NCBI RefSeq assembly: GCF_006385595.1
Contig: NZ_CP041046.1
Span: 2,976,001-3,040,000, forward strand
Origin: Luteibacter pinisoli
GTDB taxonomy: Bacteria; Pseudomonadota; Gammaproteobacteria; Xanthomonadales; Rhodanobacteraceae
Direction of reading: 5' to 3'
DNA: 64,000 nucleotides
The notes below the pieces were generated by a model. The model was not told the DNA's origin. It saw nothing but the letters and a program-made list of their open reading frames with translations, and made no database searches. Of this stretch, positions 40,790 to 49,698 are shown one piece after another. How positions within the stretch are numbered: the stretch's first letter is position 1; each line of letters starts with the position of its first letter. Position numbers and translations under genes: made by a program.

Positions 40790-41557
40790 ATGCAATGGGT
40801 TCCCGTCGCGGCTTTGAGCGACAACTACATCTGGCTGGTCGCCGATGACGAAGGCAACGCTTTCGTCGTAGATCCCGGTGAAGCCGCCCCCGTGGAAGCC
40901 GCGCTTAAAGCGCGGGGATGGACGCTGCGCGCGATCCTGCTCACCCACCATCACAACGACCACATCGGCGGCGTGTTCGACCTCGTGCGTGATCACGATA
41001 TCGAGGTGTTCGCGCCGCTGGATCCGCGCATCCACTACAAGACGCAGATCGTGGGCGATGGCGACATAGTGCAGCTGGACGCGCCACGCGCCACCTTCCA
41101 GGTGCTCGAAGTACCGGGCCACACGACCTCGCACATCGCCTACGCCGGCGAAGGTTTCCTGTTCTGCGGCGACACCCTGTTCAGTGTCGGCTGCGGCCGC
41201 CTGTTCGAGGGTACGCCGGAGCAGATGCTGGCCTCGCTGGACAAGTTTGCCCACCTGCCGCCGGAGACCCTGGTCTGCTGCGCGCATGAATACACCGCGG
41301 CCAATATCCGCTTCGCGCTCAGCGTGGATCCGGACAATGGCCCGCTGCGCCGCCGTCGGGACGAGGTGGCGCGCCTGCGCGAGGAGGGCCGCCCCAGCGT
41401 GCCCAGCCGCCTCGCCGATGAGCTCGCCACCAACCCCTTCCTGCGCGTGGACAGCGAGGCGATCGCCCGCTGGTCCGAGGCCCATGGCAAGGAACACGCC
41501 ACGCGGGCCGAGCGCTTCGCCGCGCTGCGCCGGGCCAAGGACACCTTCACCGCATGA
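40790..41557 (+). CDS. gloB: hydroxyacylglutathione hydrolase (glyoxalase II, GloB)
   Basis: 255 residues. The metal-binding motif THHHNDH is at 52-58, followed by VPGHTTSHIAY, FCGDTLFSVGCGRLFEG and CAHEYTAANIRFAL, which are specific for glyoxalase II. It hydrolyses S-D-lactoylglutathione to lactate and glutathione, completing methylglyoxal detoxification. ATG 40790 gives the family start (MQWVPVAALSDNYIW). The stop overlaps mltD by 4 bases. Confidence 0.96.
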   Translation: MQWVPVAALSDNYIWLVADDEGNAFVVDPGEAAPVEAALKARGWTLRAILLTHHHNDHIGGVFDLVRDHDIEVFAPLDPRIHYKTQIVGDGDIVQLDAPRATFQVLEVPGHTTSHIAYAGEGFLFCGDTLFSVGCGRLFEGTPEQMLASLDKFAHLPPETLVCCAHEYTAANIRFALSVDPDNGPLRRRRDEVARLREEGRPSVPSRLADELATNPFLRVDSEAIARWSEAHGKEHATRAERFAALRRAKDTFTA

Positions 41558-42828
41558 ATGTATTGATACGCCGGCTGCTGCCGACCCTCATTCCGTTGGC
41601 GCTTACCGCCTGCGCCGGCAGCACGCCCCGCCCGGTGGCCGCCGTCGCCCCCGTCGCAGCGGCGCCGGTGGATACCGTGCAGGATGTCTCGCCTTCGCCG
41701 AAGCTGGCACGCCCTGCTCCGCCGGCGGATTTCTGGGCCGACATGCGTGACAGCTTCAGCATGCCGGGCTGCGAGGCCGATCCGCAGGTGCTGGCCTGGG
41801 CACGCACCTACACGAAGATGCCGAACCGCTTCGAGCAGCAGGTGAACGAAGTGCTCCCGCTCATCGTGTACGCGCACAAGTCCGCGATGAAGCACAGCGT
41901 GGCCGGCGAATTCGCCTTGCTGCCCTGGGTGGAAAGCCAGTATCGCCACGTACCGGGCGCGAAGAATCGCCCCGCCGGCATGTGGCAGATCATGCCGCAG
42001 ACCGCCCATACGCTGGGCCTGCGCGTTGAGAAGAATTACGACGAACGCCTCGACATCACCAAGTCCACCGAGTCGGTGATGACGATGATGCGCCGTTACT
42101 ACGACGACCTGGGCGACTGGCGCCTCGTCGACGTGGCATACAACGCGGGCGAGTTCGGCCTCAAGAAGACGATCGACAAACACGGTGGCCCGTCAGCCGA
42201 TGACGGCCTGCCGGATGTCCCGATGAAGGCAAACACCAGGGAACATTTGGTGAAGCTCATGGCGATGGCGTGCATCGTGCGCGACCCGGCCCGCTTCAAC
42301 GTGCAGCTGCCTAGGCAGGATCGCGAAGAAGCCCTGCAGGTAGTGAAGGTGGACAACCCGCAGTCGCTCGCCCAGGCAGCAAAGCAGTCGGGCCTGTCGA
42401 TGAACGACCTGCGCGATTTCAATCCCGCCTACCGCACCACCAAGGGCACGGTCACGTCGTCGCTGCTGCTGCCGAAGACCGCTGCCGATCAGTACAAGCT
42501 CGGCCCCGTGGATCCGGTTGCGGACGTGCCCGCCGACAACGACGACAGCGACGCCGCGGATGTCGCCGAGGCGAAGTCGACCAGGGCCTCGAAAACGTCG
42601 AAGGCTGGAAAGGCCACGAAGACCTCGCGCAGCGTCGCCAAGGCGACGGCGAAGCCGGCGTCGAAGGGCGATGCAAAGTACATCGTCTACAAGGTCAACA
42701 ACGGCGAATCGCTGTGGTCGATCGCGCGCCGCCACCAGGTGAGCGTCGAGCAGCTGATGAAGTGGAACGACCTGGATACGGCGTCGGTGAAACCCGGCCA
42801 GGTACTCAAGCTCACCGCGTCGCGCTAA
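41554..42828 (+). CDS. mltD: membrane-bound lytic murein transglycosylase D (MltD-like) with LysM
   Basis: 424-residue lipoprotein: lipobox LTAC with Cys20. The SLT catalytic domain has Glu127 in WVESQYRH, then AGMWQIMPQTAHTLGL and the VAYNAGE motif. A degenerate LysM-like stretch (about 265-315), a Lys/Ala/Ser-rich linker and a C-terminal LysM (YIVYKVNNGESLWSIARRH) bind glycan. It cleaves glycan strands to 1,6-anhydromuropeptides. Overlap with gloB implies co-translation, a pairing common in gammaproteobacteria. Confidence 0.94.
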   Translation: MNVLIRRLLPTLIPLALTACAGSTPRPVAAVAPVAAAPVDTVQDVSPSPKLARPAPPADFWADMRDSFSMPGCEADPQVLAWARTYTKMPNRFEQQVNEVLPLIVYAHKSAMKHSVAGEFALLPWVESQYRHVPGAKNRPAGMWQIMPQTAHTLGLRVEKNYDERLDITKSTESVMTMMRRYYDDLGDWRLVDVAYNAGEFGLKKTIDKHGGPSADDGLPDVPMKANTREHLVKLMAMACIVRDPARFNVQLPRQDREEALQVVKVDNPQSLAQAAKQSGLSMNDLRDFNPAYRTTKGTVTSSLLLPKTAADQYKLGPVDPVADVPADNDDSDAADVAEAKSTRASKTSKAGKATKTSRSVAKATAKPASKGDAKYIVYKVNNGESLWSIARRHQVSVEQLMKWNDLDTASVKPGQVLKLTASR

Positions 42829-42834
42829 TCGCGC

Positions 42835-42879
42835 TAACTCCCGCAGGAGCGCACAGCGTGCGCTTCCGCGGGAGAGTTA
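42835..42879. repeat. long imperfect palindrome (REP-like) between mltD and fabV
   Basis: TAACTCCCGC (42835-42844) and GCGGGAGAGTTA (42868-42879) flank an inner GAGCGCAC/GTGCGCT pairing. The two convergent genes end on either side, so it may stop transcription in both directions. The core CAGGAGCGCAC resembles dispersed REP elements I recall from Xanthomonadales. There is no T-run. It is the only copy I see in this window. Confidence 0.5.
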
Positions 42880-42885
42880 CGCCGG

Positions 42886-44109
42886 TCAGTTCTGCACGAC
42901 ATCCCACTGCACGTCGGCGCTGACATCGGCGTCGTAATCCACGCCCGCCACTTCAAAGCCGAAGAGCTTGATGAACTCGTGCTTGTAGCCGGCGTAGTCC
43001 GTGTCGTCCCACAGGTTGGCGGTGGTCACCACGTCCCACAGGGCCTTGCACTCGCTCTGCACGTCGTCGCGCAGTTCCCAGTCATCCAGGCGCACGCGGC
43101 CCTTGTCGTCGGTGGCGGCCGGCTGGCCGTCAGCGCGATAGAGGCGATCGTGGAACAGGCGGTTGATCTGCTCGATGCAACCCTCGTGGATGCCCTTGGC
43201 CTTCATGATCTTGAAGACCATCGACACGTAGAGCGGGATCACGGGAATGGCCGAGCTGGCCTGCGTGACCACGGACTTCAGCACGCCTACGTACGAGCGC
43301 AGGTGGAGGCCGGCATGGCGCTTGGCCAGCTCGTGGGCCGTGCTCTCCAGATGCTCCTTGGCCAGGCCGAGCGTGCCGTGGCGATACATCGGCCACGTGA
43401 GCTCCGTGCCGATGTAGCTGTAAGCGACGGTGGTGGCGTGGTCCGAAAGGACGCCCGCCTCCGCCAGCGCGTCGATCCACAGCGCCCAGTCCTCGCCACC
43501 CATGACGGTGACCGTGTCCTTCTTTTCCTGCTCGGTGGCCGGCTCCACCGTCGCCTGCACCACTTCGTTCTTGTTGGTGTCGACCGAGGACGCCGTGAAA
43601 GGCGAACCGACCGTCTTCAGCGCCGAGCGCACGACGGTGCCCGGCTCGCCCATCGCCGTGCCTTCCGGCAACTTGCGCACCGGCGAAGCGAGCGAGTAGA
43701 CGACGAGATCGACCTTGCCGCCCATCTCGTTCTTGATGATCTCAATTACCTTCGCGCGGGTTTCGTTGGCAAACGCATCGGCGTTGATCGACTTCGAGAA
43801 CAGGCCGGCTTCGCGAGCGAGCTTGTCGAAGGCGGCCGCGTTGTACCAGCCGGCGGTGCCGGTCTTGGCATCGCTCGACGGCTTTTCAAAGAACACGCCC
43901 AGGGTGTCGGCGCCCTGGCCGAACGCCGCCGTGATCCGCGAGGCGAGGCCATAGCCGGTGGATGAGCCAATGACCAGCACCTTCTTCGGGCCTGGCGCAA
44001 ACGTGCCGCTGGCCCTGGTGATGGCAATCTGCTCTTCGACGTTCTTCGCGCAGCCGACCGGGTGGGCGGTGGTGCAGATGAAGCCACGAACCTTGGGTTG
44101 AATGATCAC
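42886..44109 (-). CDS. fabV: enoyl-ACP reductase FabV
   Basis: 407 residues, NADH-dependent, performs the last step of each fatty-acid elongation cycle. The extended SDR catalytic spacing is Tyr242-X8-Lys251 (MYRHGTLGLAK) and the cofactor loop is IGSSTGYGLASR (47-58). The N-terminal MIIQPKVRGFICTTAHPVGC is characteristic. FabV is known to be largely refractory to triclosan. It sits apart from the fab cluster, downstream of ppiD on the same strand but beyond a terminator. Confidence 0.96.
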   Translation of the reverse strand: MIIQPKVRGFICTTAHPVGCAKNVEEQIAITRASGTFAPGPKKVLVIGSSTGYGLASRITAAFGQGADTLGVFFEKPSSDAKTGTAGWYNAAAFDKLAREAGLFSKSINADAFANETRAKVIEIIKNEMGGKVDLVVYSLASPVRKLPEGTAMGEPGTVVRSALKTVGSPFTASSVDTNKNEVVQATVEPATEQEKKDTVTVMGGEDWALWIDALAEAGVLSDHATTVAYSYIGTELTWPMYRHGTLGLAKEHLESTAHELAKRHAGLHLRSYVGVLKSVVTQASSAIPVIPLYVSMVFKIMKAKGIHEGCIEQINRLFHDRLYRADGQPAATDDKGRVRLDDWELRDDVQSECKALWDVVTTANLWDDTDYAGYKHEFIKLFGFEVAGVDYDADVSADVQWDVVQN

Positions 44110-44184
44110 GGGTTGTCCTTTGACGCGGTAAGACCGCCATTCTAAATCGGGACGCGGTCCATGCGCTGCCGCATGTTGCCAGGC

Positions 44185-44215
44185 AAAAAAAAGACCCTGC
44201 CGAAGCAGGGTCTCT
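44185..44215 (-). terminator. terminator after ppiD
   Basis: On the minus strand GAGACCCTGC-TTCG-GCAGGGTCT is followed by TTTTTTTT. The UUCG tetraloop and long T-run make it a strong terminator, placed 23 bases past the ppiD stop and before the fabV start. Confidence 0.9.
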
Positions 44216-44238
44216 CATGGCAAGCCGGGTGGGCCGGC

Positions 44239-46149
44239 TTACATGCGGTCGTTGGCCACCGTGATCTTCGCCTTGGCGCGCAGGGCGTTCACGTATTCCA
44301 TGGTCACCGCGCGAGCCATCGCGTCCATCATCTGGCCGCGAAGACCGTCACGGGTGGCCTTGTCGACCTTGGCCGGGTCGCCGTCGGTGACCTTGTCCAC
44401 CGAGACCACGGCATAGTTGCCGTTGTCGATGCGCACGGCCGACCAGGCGGCCTTGCCCGGGGTCGGGCGCGGCAGGGAGAAGGCTTCGCGCAGGACGGCC
44501 GGCGGCACGTCCTTGGCATCGCCCAGCTTGTTGCGGGTGAGGCCGGCAGCCGTCTGGACCGGCGCCTTGGCGAGCGCGGCCACGTCGCCACCCTTGGCCA
44601 GCTGCGCGATCAGGTCATCCGCCTGCTTCTTGGCCAGCGCGTCGACGCGCTGGTCCAGGATGCGCTGGCGAACGGCATCCTTCACCGCGGCGAGCGGTTG
44701 CGCCGCCGCCGCGTTGTGCTTCGCCAGGTGGAGGACGATGGCATCGCCCTGCCCGACCTGCACCAGCGACGAATTGTTGCCCTGGGTAACGACGTCGTCA
44801 CCGAAGGCGGCCTGGATGAACTTGGGATCGGAGGGGATGCCCTCGCCACCGTTGCGACCGAACAGCGGGCTGGTCTTGATCTCGAGGCCCAGCTCCTTCG
44901 CCGCCGCATCGAGCGAACCCGGGTTGCGCTCGGCCAGGTCGGCCAGCTGACCGGCCTTCTCGTTGTAGAGACGCTCGCCTTCGGCCTTGGCCCAGTCACC
45001 GGCCAGCTGGCCGCGCACTTCGGCGAACGGCTTGGCGTCACCCTCGCGGGCATCGCGCAGCCAGATGATGTGGTAGCCCTCGTCCGGCGAGAGGATCGGC
45101 TCCTTGCTGACGTCACCCTTCTTCAGGGCAAACAGCGCCGCATCGAAGGCCGGGGTGGTCACACCCTTTTCCAGCCAGCCCAGGTCACCGCCCGAACGCT
45201 TCGAACCCAGATCGTCCGAGTTGTCGGCGGCGAGCTTGGCGAAGTTTTCCGGCGTCGCTTCGGCGGCCAGCTTCTTCGCCTTCTCAAGCGCAGCCTTCTG
45301 CTGGTCCGGCGTGGCGTTCTTCGGGACGTTGACCAGGATGTGCGAGGCCAGGCGCTGCTCTGGCTGCGCATAGCGCTGCTTGAACTTGTCGTAGTACTGG
45401 TGGAGCTGCTCGTCCGTGGGTTCGCCGACCTTCAGCTCGGACTGCTTCACTTCGAGGTACTGCACCGACACCTGTTCCGGCGTGGTGTAGTCGGCCACGT
45501 GGGCCTGGTAGAACGCGTCGATCTCGCTGTCGGCCACGTTCGCGTCAGTGAGCGACGGACGCGGCAGGTCCACGAAGCGCAGGTCGCGCTGCTGGCCGTG
45601 CAGGCGGAAGAAGTTGTCGACGTCGGCGTCGCTCACCAGCGTGGTGGCGGAAATCGCCTCCGGCAGCATCTGGGTCGCGAGGCCCGAACGCACCTTCGCT
45701 TCGTACATCGCCGGCGTCATGCCCTGCGAGGCGAGCACCGCACGGTACGTACCCGGGTCAAAGCGGCCGTCCACCTGGAAGCCCTGGTCGCCACCGATGG
45801 TGTCGCGCACGGCCATGTCGGACACGGCCAGGCCGAGGTCCGTGTTGGCTTTCTGCAGGAGCACCTGGTTGATCATGCCATCCAGGATCTGCTGCTTGAG
45901 CTCGGGCTTCTCGAGGTCAGCCACCGTGTACGGCGAGTTCGGCGTCGCGGCGATCTGCTGGCGCAGTTCGGTCATGCGACTCTGCCAGTCCTGCTGCGAG
46001 ATCTCATGGTCGTCCACCTTCGCCACGAAGGTGTCGACGCGCGAGACGAAGTACGACTCGATGCCGAAGAAGGCGACAGCGAAGACCGAGACGCCCAGCA
46101 CGACGGCAGCCGGCCAACCATGGATCTTGTTACGCAGGGCTTGCAGCAT
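44239..46149 (-). CDS. ppiD: SurA/PpiD-type peptidyl-prolyl isomerase (PpiD)
   Basis: 636-residue periplasmic folding chaperone anchored by one N-terminal helix (about 13-33, VVLGVSVFAVAFFGI). SurA_N-type chaperone regions flank a parvulin domain (about 265-360: SHILVNVPKNATPDQQKAAL, SGGDLGWLEKG, GYHIIWLRD). A second region after residue 370 is parvulin-like but lacks the signature. ATG 46149 gives the family start MLQALRNKIHGW; the earlier codons to 46215 run into the terminator. It is the last gene of tig-clpP-clpX-lon-hupB-ppiD order. Confidence 0.93.
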   Translation of the reverse strand: MLQALRNKIHGWPAAVVLGVSVFAVAFFGIESYFVSRVDTFVAKVDDHEISQQDWQSRMTELRQQIAATPNSPYTVADLEKPELKQQILDGMINQVLLQKANTDLGLAVSDMAVRDTIGGDQGFQVDGRFDPGTYRAVLASQGMTPAMYEAKVRSGLATQMLPEAISATTLVSDADVDNFFRLHGQQRDLRFVDLPRPSLTDANVADSEIDAFYQAHVADYTTPEQVSVQYLEVKQSELKVGEPTDEQLHQYYDKFKQRYAQPEQRLASHILVNVPKNATPDQQKAALEKAKKLAAEATPENFAKLAADNSDDLGSKRSGGDLGWLEKGVTTPAFDAALFALKKGDVSKEPILSPDEGYHIIWLRDAREGDAKPFAEVRGQLAGDWAKAEGERLYNEKAGQLADLAERNPGSLDAAAKELGLEIKTSPLFGRNGGEGIPSDPKFIQAAFGDDVVTQGNNSSLVQVGQGDAIVLHLAKHNAAAAQPLAAVKDAVRQRILDQRVDALAKKQADDLIAQLAKGGDVAALAKAPVQTAAGLTRNKLGDAKDVPPAVLREAFSLPRPTPGKAAWSAVRIDNGNYAVVSVDKVTDGDPAKVDKATRDGLRGQMMDAMARAVTMEYVNALRAKAKITVANDRM

Positions 46150-46198
46150 GATGCAACTCGCACAGGTGGTGCCGGCAAACCCTTGCCGACGGTAGATA

Positions 46199-46229
46199 AA
46201 GCAAAGGCGCCACACGGGCGCCTTTGCGG
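46199..46229 (-). terminator. terminator between tRNA-Asp and ppiD
   Basis: AAAGGCGCC pairs with GGCGCCTTT on the minus strand, followed by GCTTTAT. It lies just after the 3' end of tRNA-Asp. ppiD starts about 50 bases further, so it would need read-through or a promoter of its own. Confidence 0.65.
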
Positions 46230-46234
46230 ACTAT

Positions 46235-46311
46235 TGGCGGAGTGGACGGGACTCGAACCCGCGACCTCCGGCGTGACAGGCCAGCATTCTAACCGACTGA
46301 ACTACCACTCC
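46235..46311 (-). tRNA. tRNA-Asp (anticodon GTC)
   Basis: 77 bases with encoded CCA. Acceptor GGAGTGG/CCACTCC, D arm GTTCAGTCGGTTAGAA, anticodon loop CTGTCAC (GTC) and T arm GCGGGTTCGAGTCCCGT. Nine bases separate it from tRNA-Val on the same strand. Confidence 0.96.
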
Positions 46312-46320
46312 ACTTTCCGT

Positions 46321-46395
46321 TGGTGGGTGCTGAGGGGATCGAACCCCCGACCAGCGCCGTGTAAAGGCGACGCTCTACCGCTGAGCTAAGCACCC
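46321..46395 (-). tRNA. tRNA-Val (anticodon TAC)
   Basis: 75 bases with encoded CCA. Acceptor GGGTGCT/AGCACCC and the anticodon loop TTTACAC (TAC); the outermost pair of the anticodon stem is a mismatch. Located 15 bases past the hupB stop with no terminator in between, so it may be processed from the hupB transcript. Confidence 0.95.
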
Positions 46396-46410
46396 GCAAC
46401 GGCAAGCTGT

Positions 46411-46683
46411 TTAGTTTACGTGATCCTTGAGCGCCTTGCCAGCGGTGAAGGCCGGGACCTTCGACGCCGGGATCTTGATCTCTTCGTTGGTGCGCGGGTT
46501 GCGGCCCGTGCGGGCGGCGCGGCTGCGCAGCTTGAACGTGCCGAAGCCGACGAGGGCAACGTCTTCGCCCTTCTTCAGCGTCTCGCTGATGACCTTGGTC
46601 AGGGCGTCGAGCGCCTTGGTCGCGTCGATCTTCGACAGCGAGCTTTCCTCAGCGATGGCGGCGATGAGATCGGATTTGTTCAT
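46411..46683 (-). CDS. hupB: DNA-binding protein HU-beta (HupB)
   Basis: 90-residue histone-like nucleoid protein. The family arm GFGTFKLRSRAARTGRNPRT with the DNA-intercalating proline (RNPRTNEEI) and the C-terminal AFTAGKALKDHVN are present. It lies downstream of lon, the typical proteobacterial order, and is followed by tRNA-Val and tRNA-Asp. A TTGACC and TATTTT occur in the 100 bases upstream but their spacing does not make a clear promoter. Confidence 0.97.
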   Translation of the reverse strand: MNKSDLIAAIAEESSLSKIDATKALDALTKVISETLKKGEDVALVGFGTFKLRSRAARTGRNPRTNEEIKIPASKVPAFTAGKALKDHVN

Positions 46684-46955
46684 TACGTGACTCCCTAAAG
46701 GTAATTTGGAACGCCGGACGGCGATCCCGGACGAAAATACGTCAGGTCAACGGAACTGCCAGAGGCATGGTCGATGACCCCGCGATGCATGGCGCCCTTG
46801 CGGCGCGGGCGATGGCGGTGTGGCCTTTATACCAGCGCCCTCCCCCCGCCGCAACACGAGCAATACCAACGTTTTCAGCGCATATGCATCATTCGCGGAG
46901 GCTTGCGTTGGAACGAAAAAACGATTATCGCGGGCCATTAATGACAGGACAGAGA
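46684..46955. other. intergenic region between hupB and the lon terminator
   Basis: About 270 bases with no supported gene. The 80 bases before hupB should hold its promoter (candidates CTGGCA-17-TATTTT or a lone TTGACC at about 46754). The open frame starting at 46820 on the plus strand is the mirror of lon and is not a gene. No RNA gene recognised. Confidence 0.5.
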
Positions 46956-46993
46956 AAAAGAAAAGGGCGCACCGGGATGCGCCCTTTTTTTCC
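46956..46993. terminator. terminator after lon
   Basis: AAAAGGGCGCA and TGCGCCCTTTTTTT enclose a 6-base loop; A-rich on one side and T-rich on the other, so it works in both directions. It lies 25-62 bases past the lon stop. Confidence 0.85.
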
Positions 46994-47017
46994 GTAGTAA
47001 CGGTGCGTTACATCAAA

Positions 47018-49528
47018 TCAATGCGTGAGCGAGGGAGAGTTCTTCCCCTTGCCGCCCTTGCCCGATTTGCGCGTTACCTCAACGCCCTTGCCGTCATCAC
47101 CCGCCTTCACCGGCCCGATCGGCCGCTCAAGCGCGAGATCGAGCACCTCATCAATCCACTTCACCGGATGGATATCCAGCGAGCTGGTGATGTTCTCCGG
47201 CAGGTCGATCAGGTCTTTACGGTTTTCCTCCGGAATGATCACGGTGGTGATGCCACCGCGATGCGCCGCGAGGAGCTTCTCCTTCAGGCCGCCGATGGGC
47301 AGCACGCGACCACGCAGGGTGATCTCGCCGGTCATCGCGACTTCGGATCGTACCGGCACCTTGGTCAGTGCCGAGACGAGCGCCGTGCACATGGCAATGC
47401 CTGCACTCGGGCCGTCCTTCGGCGTGGCACCTTCGGGCACGTGGATATGGATGTCGTACTTCTCGTGGAAGTCCGGCTCGATACCCAGGTTGGCCGCACG
47501 GGCACGAACCACGCTGAGCGCCGCCTGGATCGATTCCTTCATGACATCGCCCAGCTGGCCGGTATGCACCAGGCGGCCCTTGCCCGGGACCACGGAGGCC
47601 TCGATGCTAAGCAGGTCGCCACCCACCTGGGTCCAGGCGAGGCCGGTCACCAGGCCCACTTCGTTCTGCTGCTCGGCGCGGCCGAAGTCGAAGCGACGCA
47701 CGCCCAGGTAATGGTCGAGGTTGGCACCGTCCACGCGCACCTGGCCCGGCGCGAGCGCCTTGCCCTTCGCGCCCTTCCCGGCCGCCTTGGTCACCTTGGC
47801 CTTCGCGCTGGCCGGCACGGTGCCCAGGGCGAGCTCCTTCACCACCTTGCGGCAGATCTTGGAGATTTCGCGCTCGAGGTTACGCACGCCGGACTCACGC
47901 GTGTAGTAACGGACGATGTCGCGCAGCGCGTCTTCCGCGATGGTGAGTTCGCCATCCTTCAGGCCGTTCGCCTTCAGCTGCTTCGACAGCAGGTACTTCT
48001 GTGCAATGTTGAGCTTCTCATCCTCGGTGTAACCCGGGATGCGAATCACCTCCATGCGGTCGAGCAGCGGCCCCGGAATATTGAGCGAGTTCGCCGTGGC
48101 AACCCACATCACTTCCGACAGGTCGAGATCCACTTCGAGGTAGTGATCGTTGAACGCGTTGTTCTGCTCCGGATCCAGCACCTCGAGCAGCGCGGACGAC
48201 GGGTCGCCGCGGAAGTCCATCGACATCTTGTCGATCTCATCCAGCACGAACAGCGGATTCTTCGTGCCCACCTTGTTGAGGTTCTGCACGATGCGGCCCG
48301 GCATCGAACCGATATAGGTACGGCGATGGCCGCGGATTTCGGCTTCGTCGCGCACGCCACCCAGGCTCATGCGAACGAACTTGCGGTTCGTGGCCTTGGC
48401 GATGGATTGGCCGAGCGAGGTCTTGCCGACGCCGGGCGGGCCGACGAGGCACAGGATCGGGCCCTTCATGGTGTTCACGCGCTGCTGCACCGCCAGGTAT
48501 TCAAGGATGCGCTCCTTGACCTTCTCCAGGCCGAAGTGATCGGCATCGAGCGTTTCCTGGGCCAGTGCCAGATCCTTGCGGACCTTGCTGCGCTTCTTCC
48601 ACGGCACGCCAACCACCCAGTCGAGGTAGTTGCGCACGACCGTGGCTTCGGCCGACATCGGCGACATCTGCTTGAGCTTGTTGAACTCCTGGCGCGCCTT
48701 CGCGAGCACCGCCTTCGGCATGCCGGCGTTGTCGATCTTCTTCTGGAGCTCTTCGATCTCGTTGGTACCGTCCTCGCCTTCACCCAGCTCCTTCTGGATG
48801 GCCTTCATCTGCTCGTTGAGGTAGTACTCGCGCTGGCTCTTTTCCATCTGCGACTTGACGCGGCCGCGGATGCGCTTTTCCACCTGCTGCAGGTCCATCT
48901 CGCCGTCGACGAGGCCGATCAGCAGTTCGAGGCGCTGGCCGACGTCGGACGTCTCGAGCACCTTCTGCTTGTCGGCCATGCGCACGGAAAGATGCGCGGC
49001 AATGGAATCAGCCAGGCGCGACGGATCGTCGATGCCGGAGAGCGTCGCCAGGATTTCCGGCGGGAGCTTGCGGCTCTGCTTGACCAGCTGCTCGAACAAC
49101 GACACCAGCGAACGCGACACGACGTCGAGCTCGCGCTCGCTGCCGGTGTACAGCGGCTCGATGACGCGGGCGCGGCCGCTCATCATGCCGGCGTCGTCCT
49201 CGAACGATTCGATCTGGACGCGTGACTGGCCCTCGACCAGCACCTTCACGGTGCCGTCCGGGAGCTTGAGCAGCTGCAGGACGCCCGCCAGCGTGCCGAC
49301 CTGATGCAGGTCGTTCACCGAAGGATCGTCGATGTCCGGGCTCTTCTGGGCAACGAGGAGGATCTGCCGCTCACCTTCCATCGCCTGCTCGAGCGCGCGC
49401 ATGGATTTGTCGCGCCCGACGAAAAGCGGGATGACCATGTGCGGATAGACGACGACATCGCGCAGGGGGAGGACCGGCAACGGGTCCAGCGCGGCTCCGC
49501 TCGTGGTTTGGCTGCGATTCTTCGCCAT
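47018..49528 (-). CDS. lon: ATP-dependent protease Lon
   Basis: 836 residues: N-terminal substrate-binding LON domain (LPLRDVVVYPHMVIPLFVGR), coiled-coil linker, AAA+ module with Walker A GPPGVGKTS (Lys369) and FVLDEIDKM, and the protease domain with the Ser-Lys dyad (Ser708 in KDGPSAGIAM; Lys about 751). A Lys/Gly-rich insert (KAKVTKAAGKGAKGKALAPG, about 590-610) and a basic tail are extra relative to E. coli. It degrades misfolded and regulatory proteins. No convincing sigma32 promoter was found upstream. Confidence 0.97.
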   Translation of the reverse strand: MAKNRSQTTSGAALDPLPVLPLRDVVVYPHMVIPLFVGRDKSMRALEQAMEGERQILLVAQKSPDIDDPSVNDLHQVGTLAGVLQLLKLPDGTVKVLVEGQSRVQIESFEDDAGMMSGRARVIEPLYTGSERELDVVSRSLVSLFEQLVKQSRKLPPEILATLSGIDDPSRLADSIAAHLSVRMADKQKVLETSDVGQRLELLIGLVDGEMDLQQVEKRIRGRVKSQMEKSQREYYLNEQMKAIQKELGEGEDGTNEIEELQKKIDNAGMPKAVLAKARQEFNKLKQMSPMSAEATVVRNYLDWVVGVPWKKRSKVRKDLALAQETLDADHFGLEKVKERILEYLAVQQRVNTMKGPILCLVGPPGVGKTSLGQSIAKATNRKFVRMSLGGVRDEAEIRGHRRTYIGSMPGRIVQNLNKVGTKNPLFVLDEIDKMSMDFRGDPSSALLEVLDPEQNNAFNDHYLEVDLDLSEVMWVATANSLNIPGPLLDRMEVIRIPGYTEDEKLNIAQKYLLSKQLKANGLKDGELTIAEDALRDIVRYYTRESGVRNLEREISKICRKVVKELALGTVPASAKAKVTKAAGKGAKGKALAPGQVRVDGANLDHYLGVRRFDFGRAEQQNEVGLVTGLAWTQVGGDLLSIEASVVPGKGRLVHTGQLGDVMKESIQAALSVVRARAANLGIEPDFHEKYDIHIHVPEGATPKDGPSAGIAMCTALVSALTKVPVRSEVAMTGEITLRGRVLPIGGLKEKLLAAHRGGITTVIIPEENRKDLIDLPENITSSLDIHPVKWIDEVLDLALERPIGPVKAGDDGKGVEVTRKSGKGGKGKNSPSLTH

Positions 49529-49641
49529 GTGTCTGGGATTTCCCTCAAAGAATGTGGGGTTCGCCCCGACACTGCGCCGGAGCCACCATGGTAGTCAAGT
49601 GGAGGTTCGCGAAGAGCGCATCAAGGCCCCGGCCTACATAC

Positions 49642-49678
49642 AAAAACGGCCCCGGCGCTTATGGGCGCCGGGGCCGTT
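49642..49678 (-). terminator. terminator after clpX
   Basis: A 12-bp GC stem (CGGCCCCGGCGC with its complement) around a 5-base loop is followed on the minus strand by TTTTTG. It lies 20 bases past the clpX stop and before lon. Confidence 0.85.
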
Positions 49679-49698
49679 CGATGTCACGCAGGCGTGGA

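Noticed and set aside
49529..49641. Heat-shock (sigma32) promoter upstream of lon
   Set aside because: CTTGAC and CCCCACAT occur but about 34 bases apart, far too distant for a sigma32 promoter.
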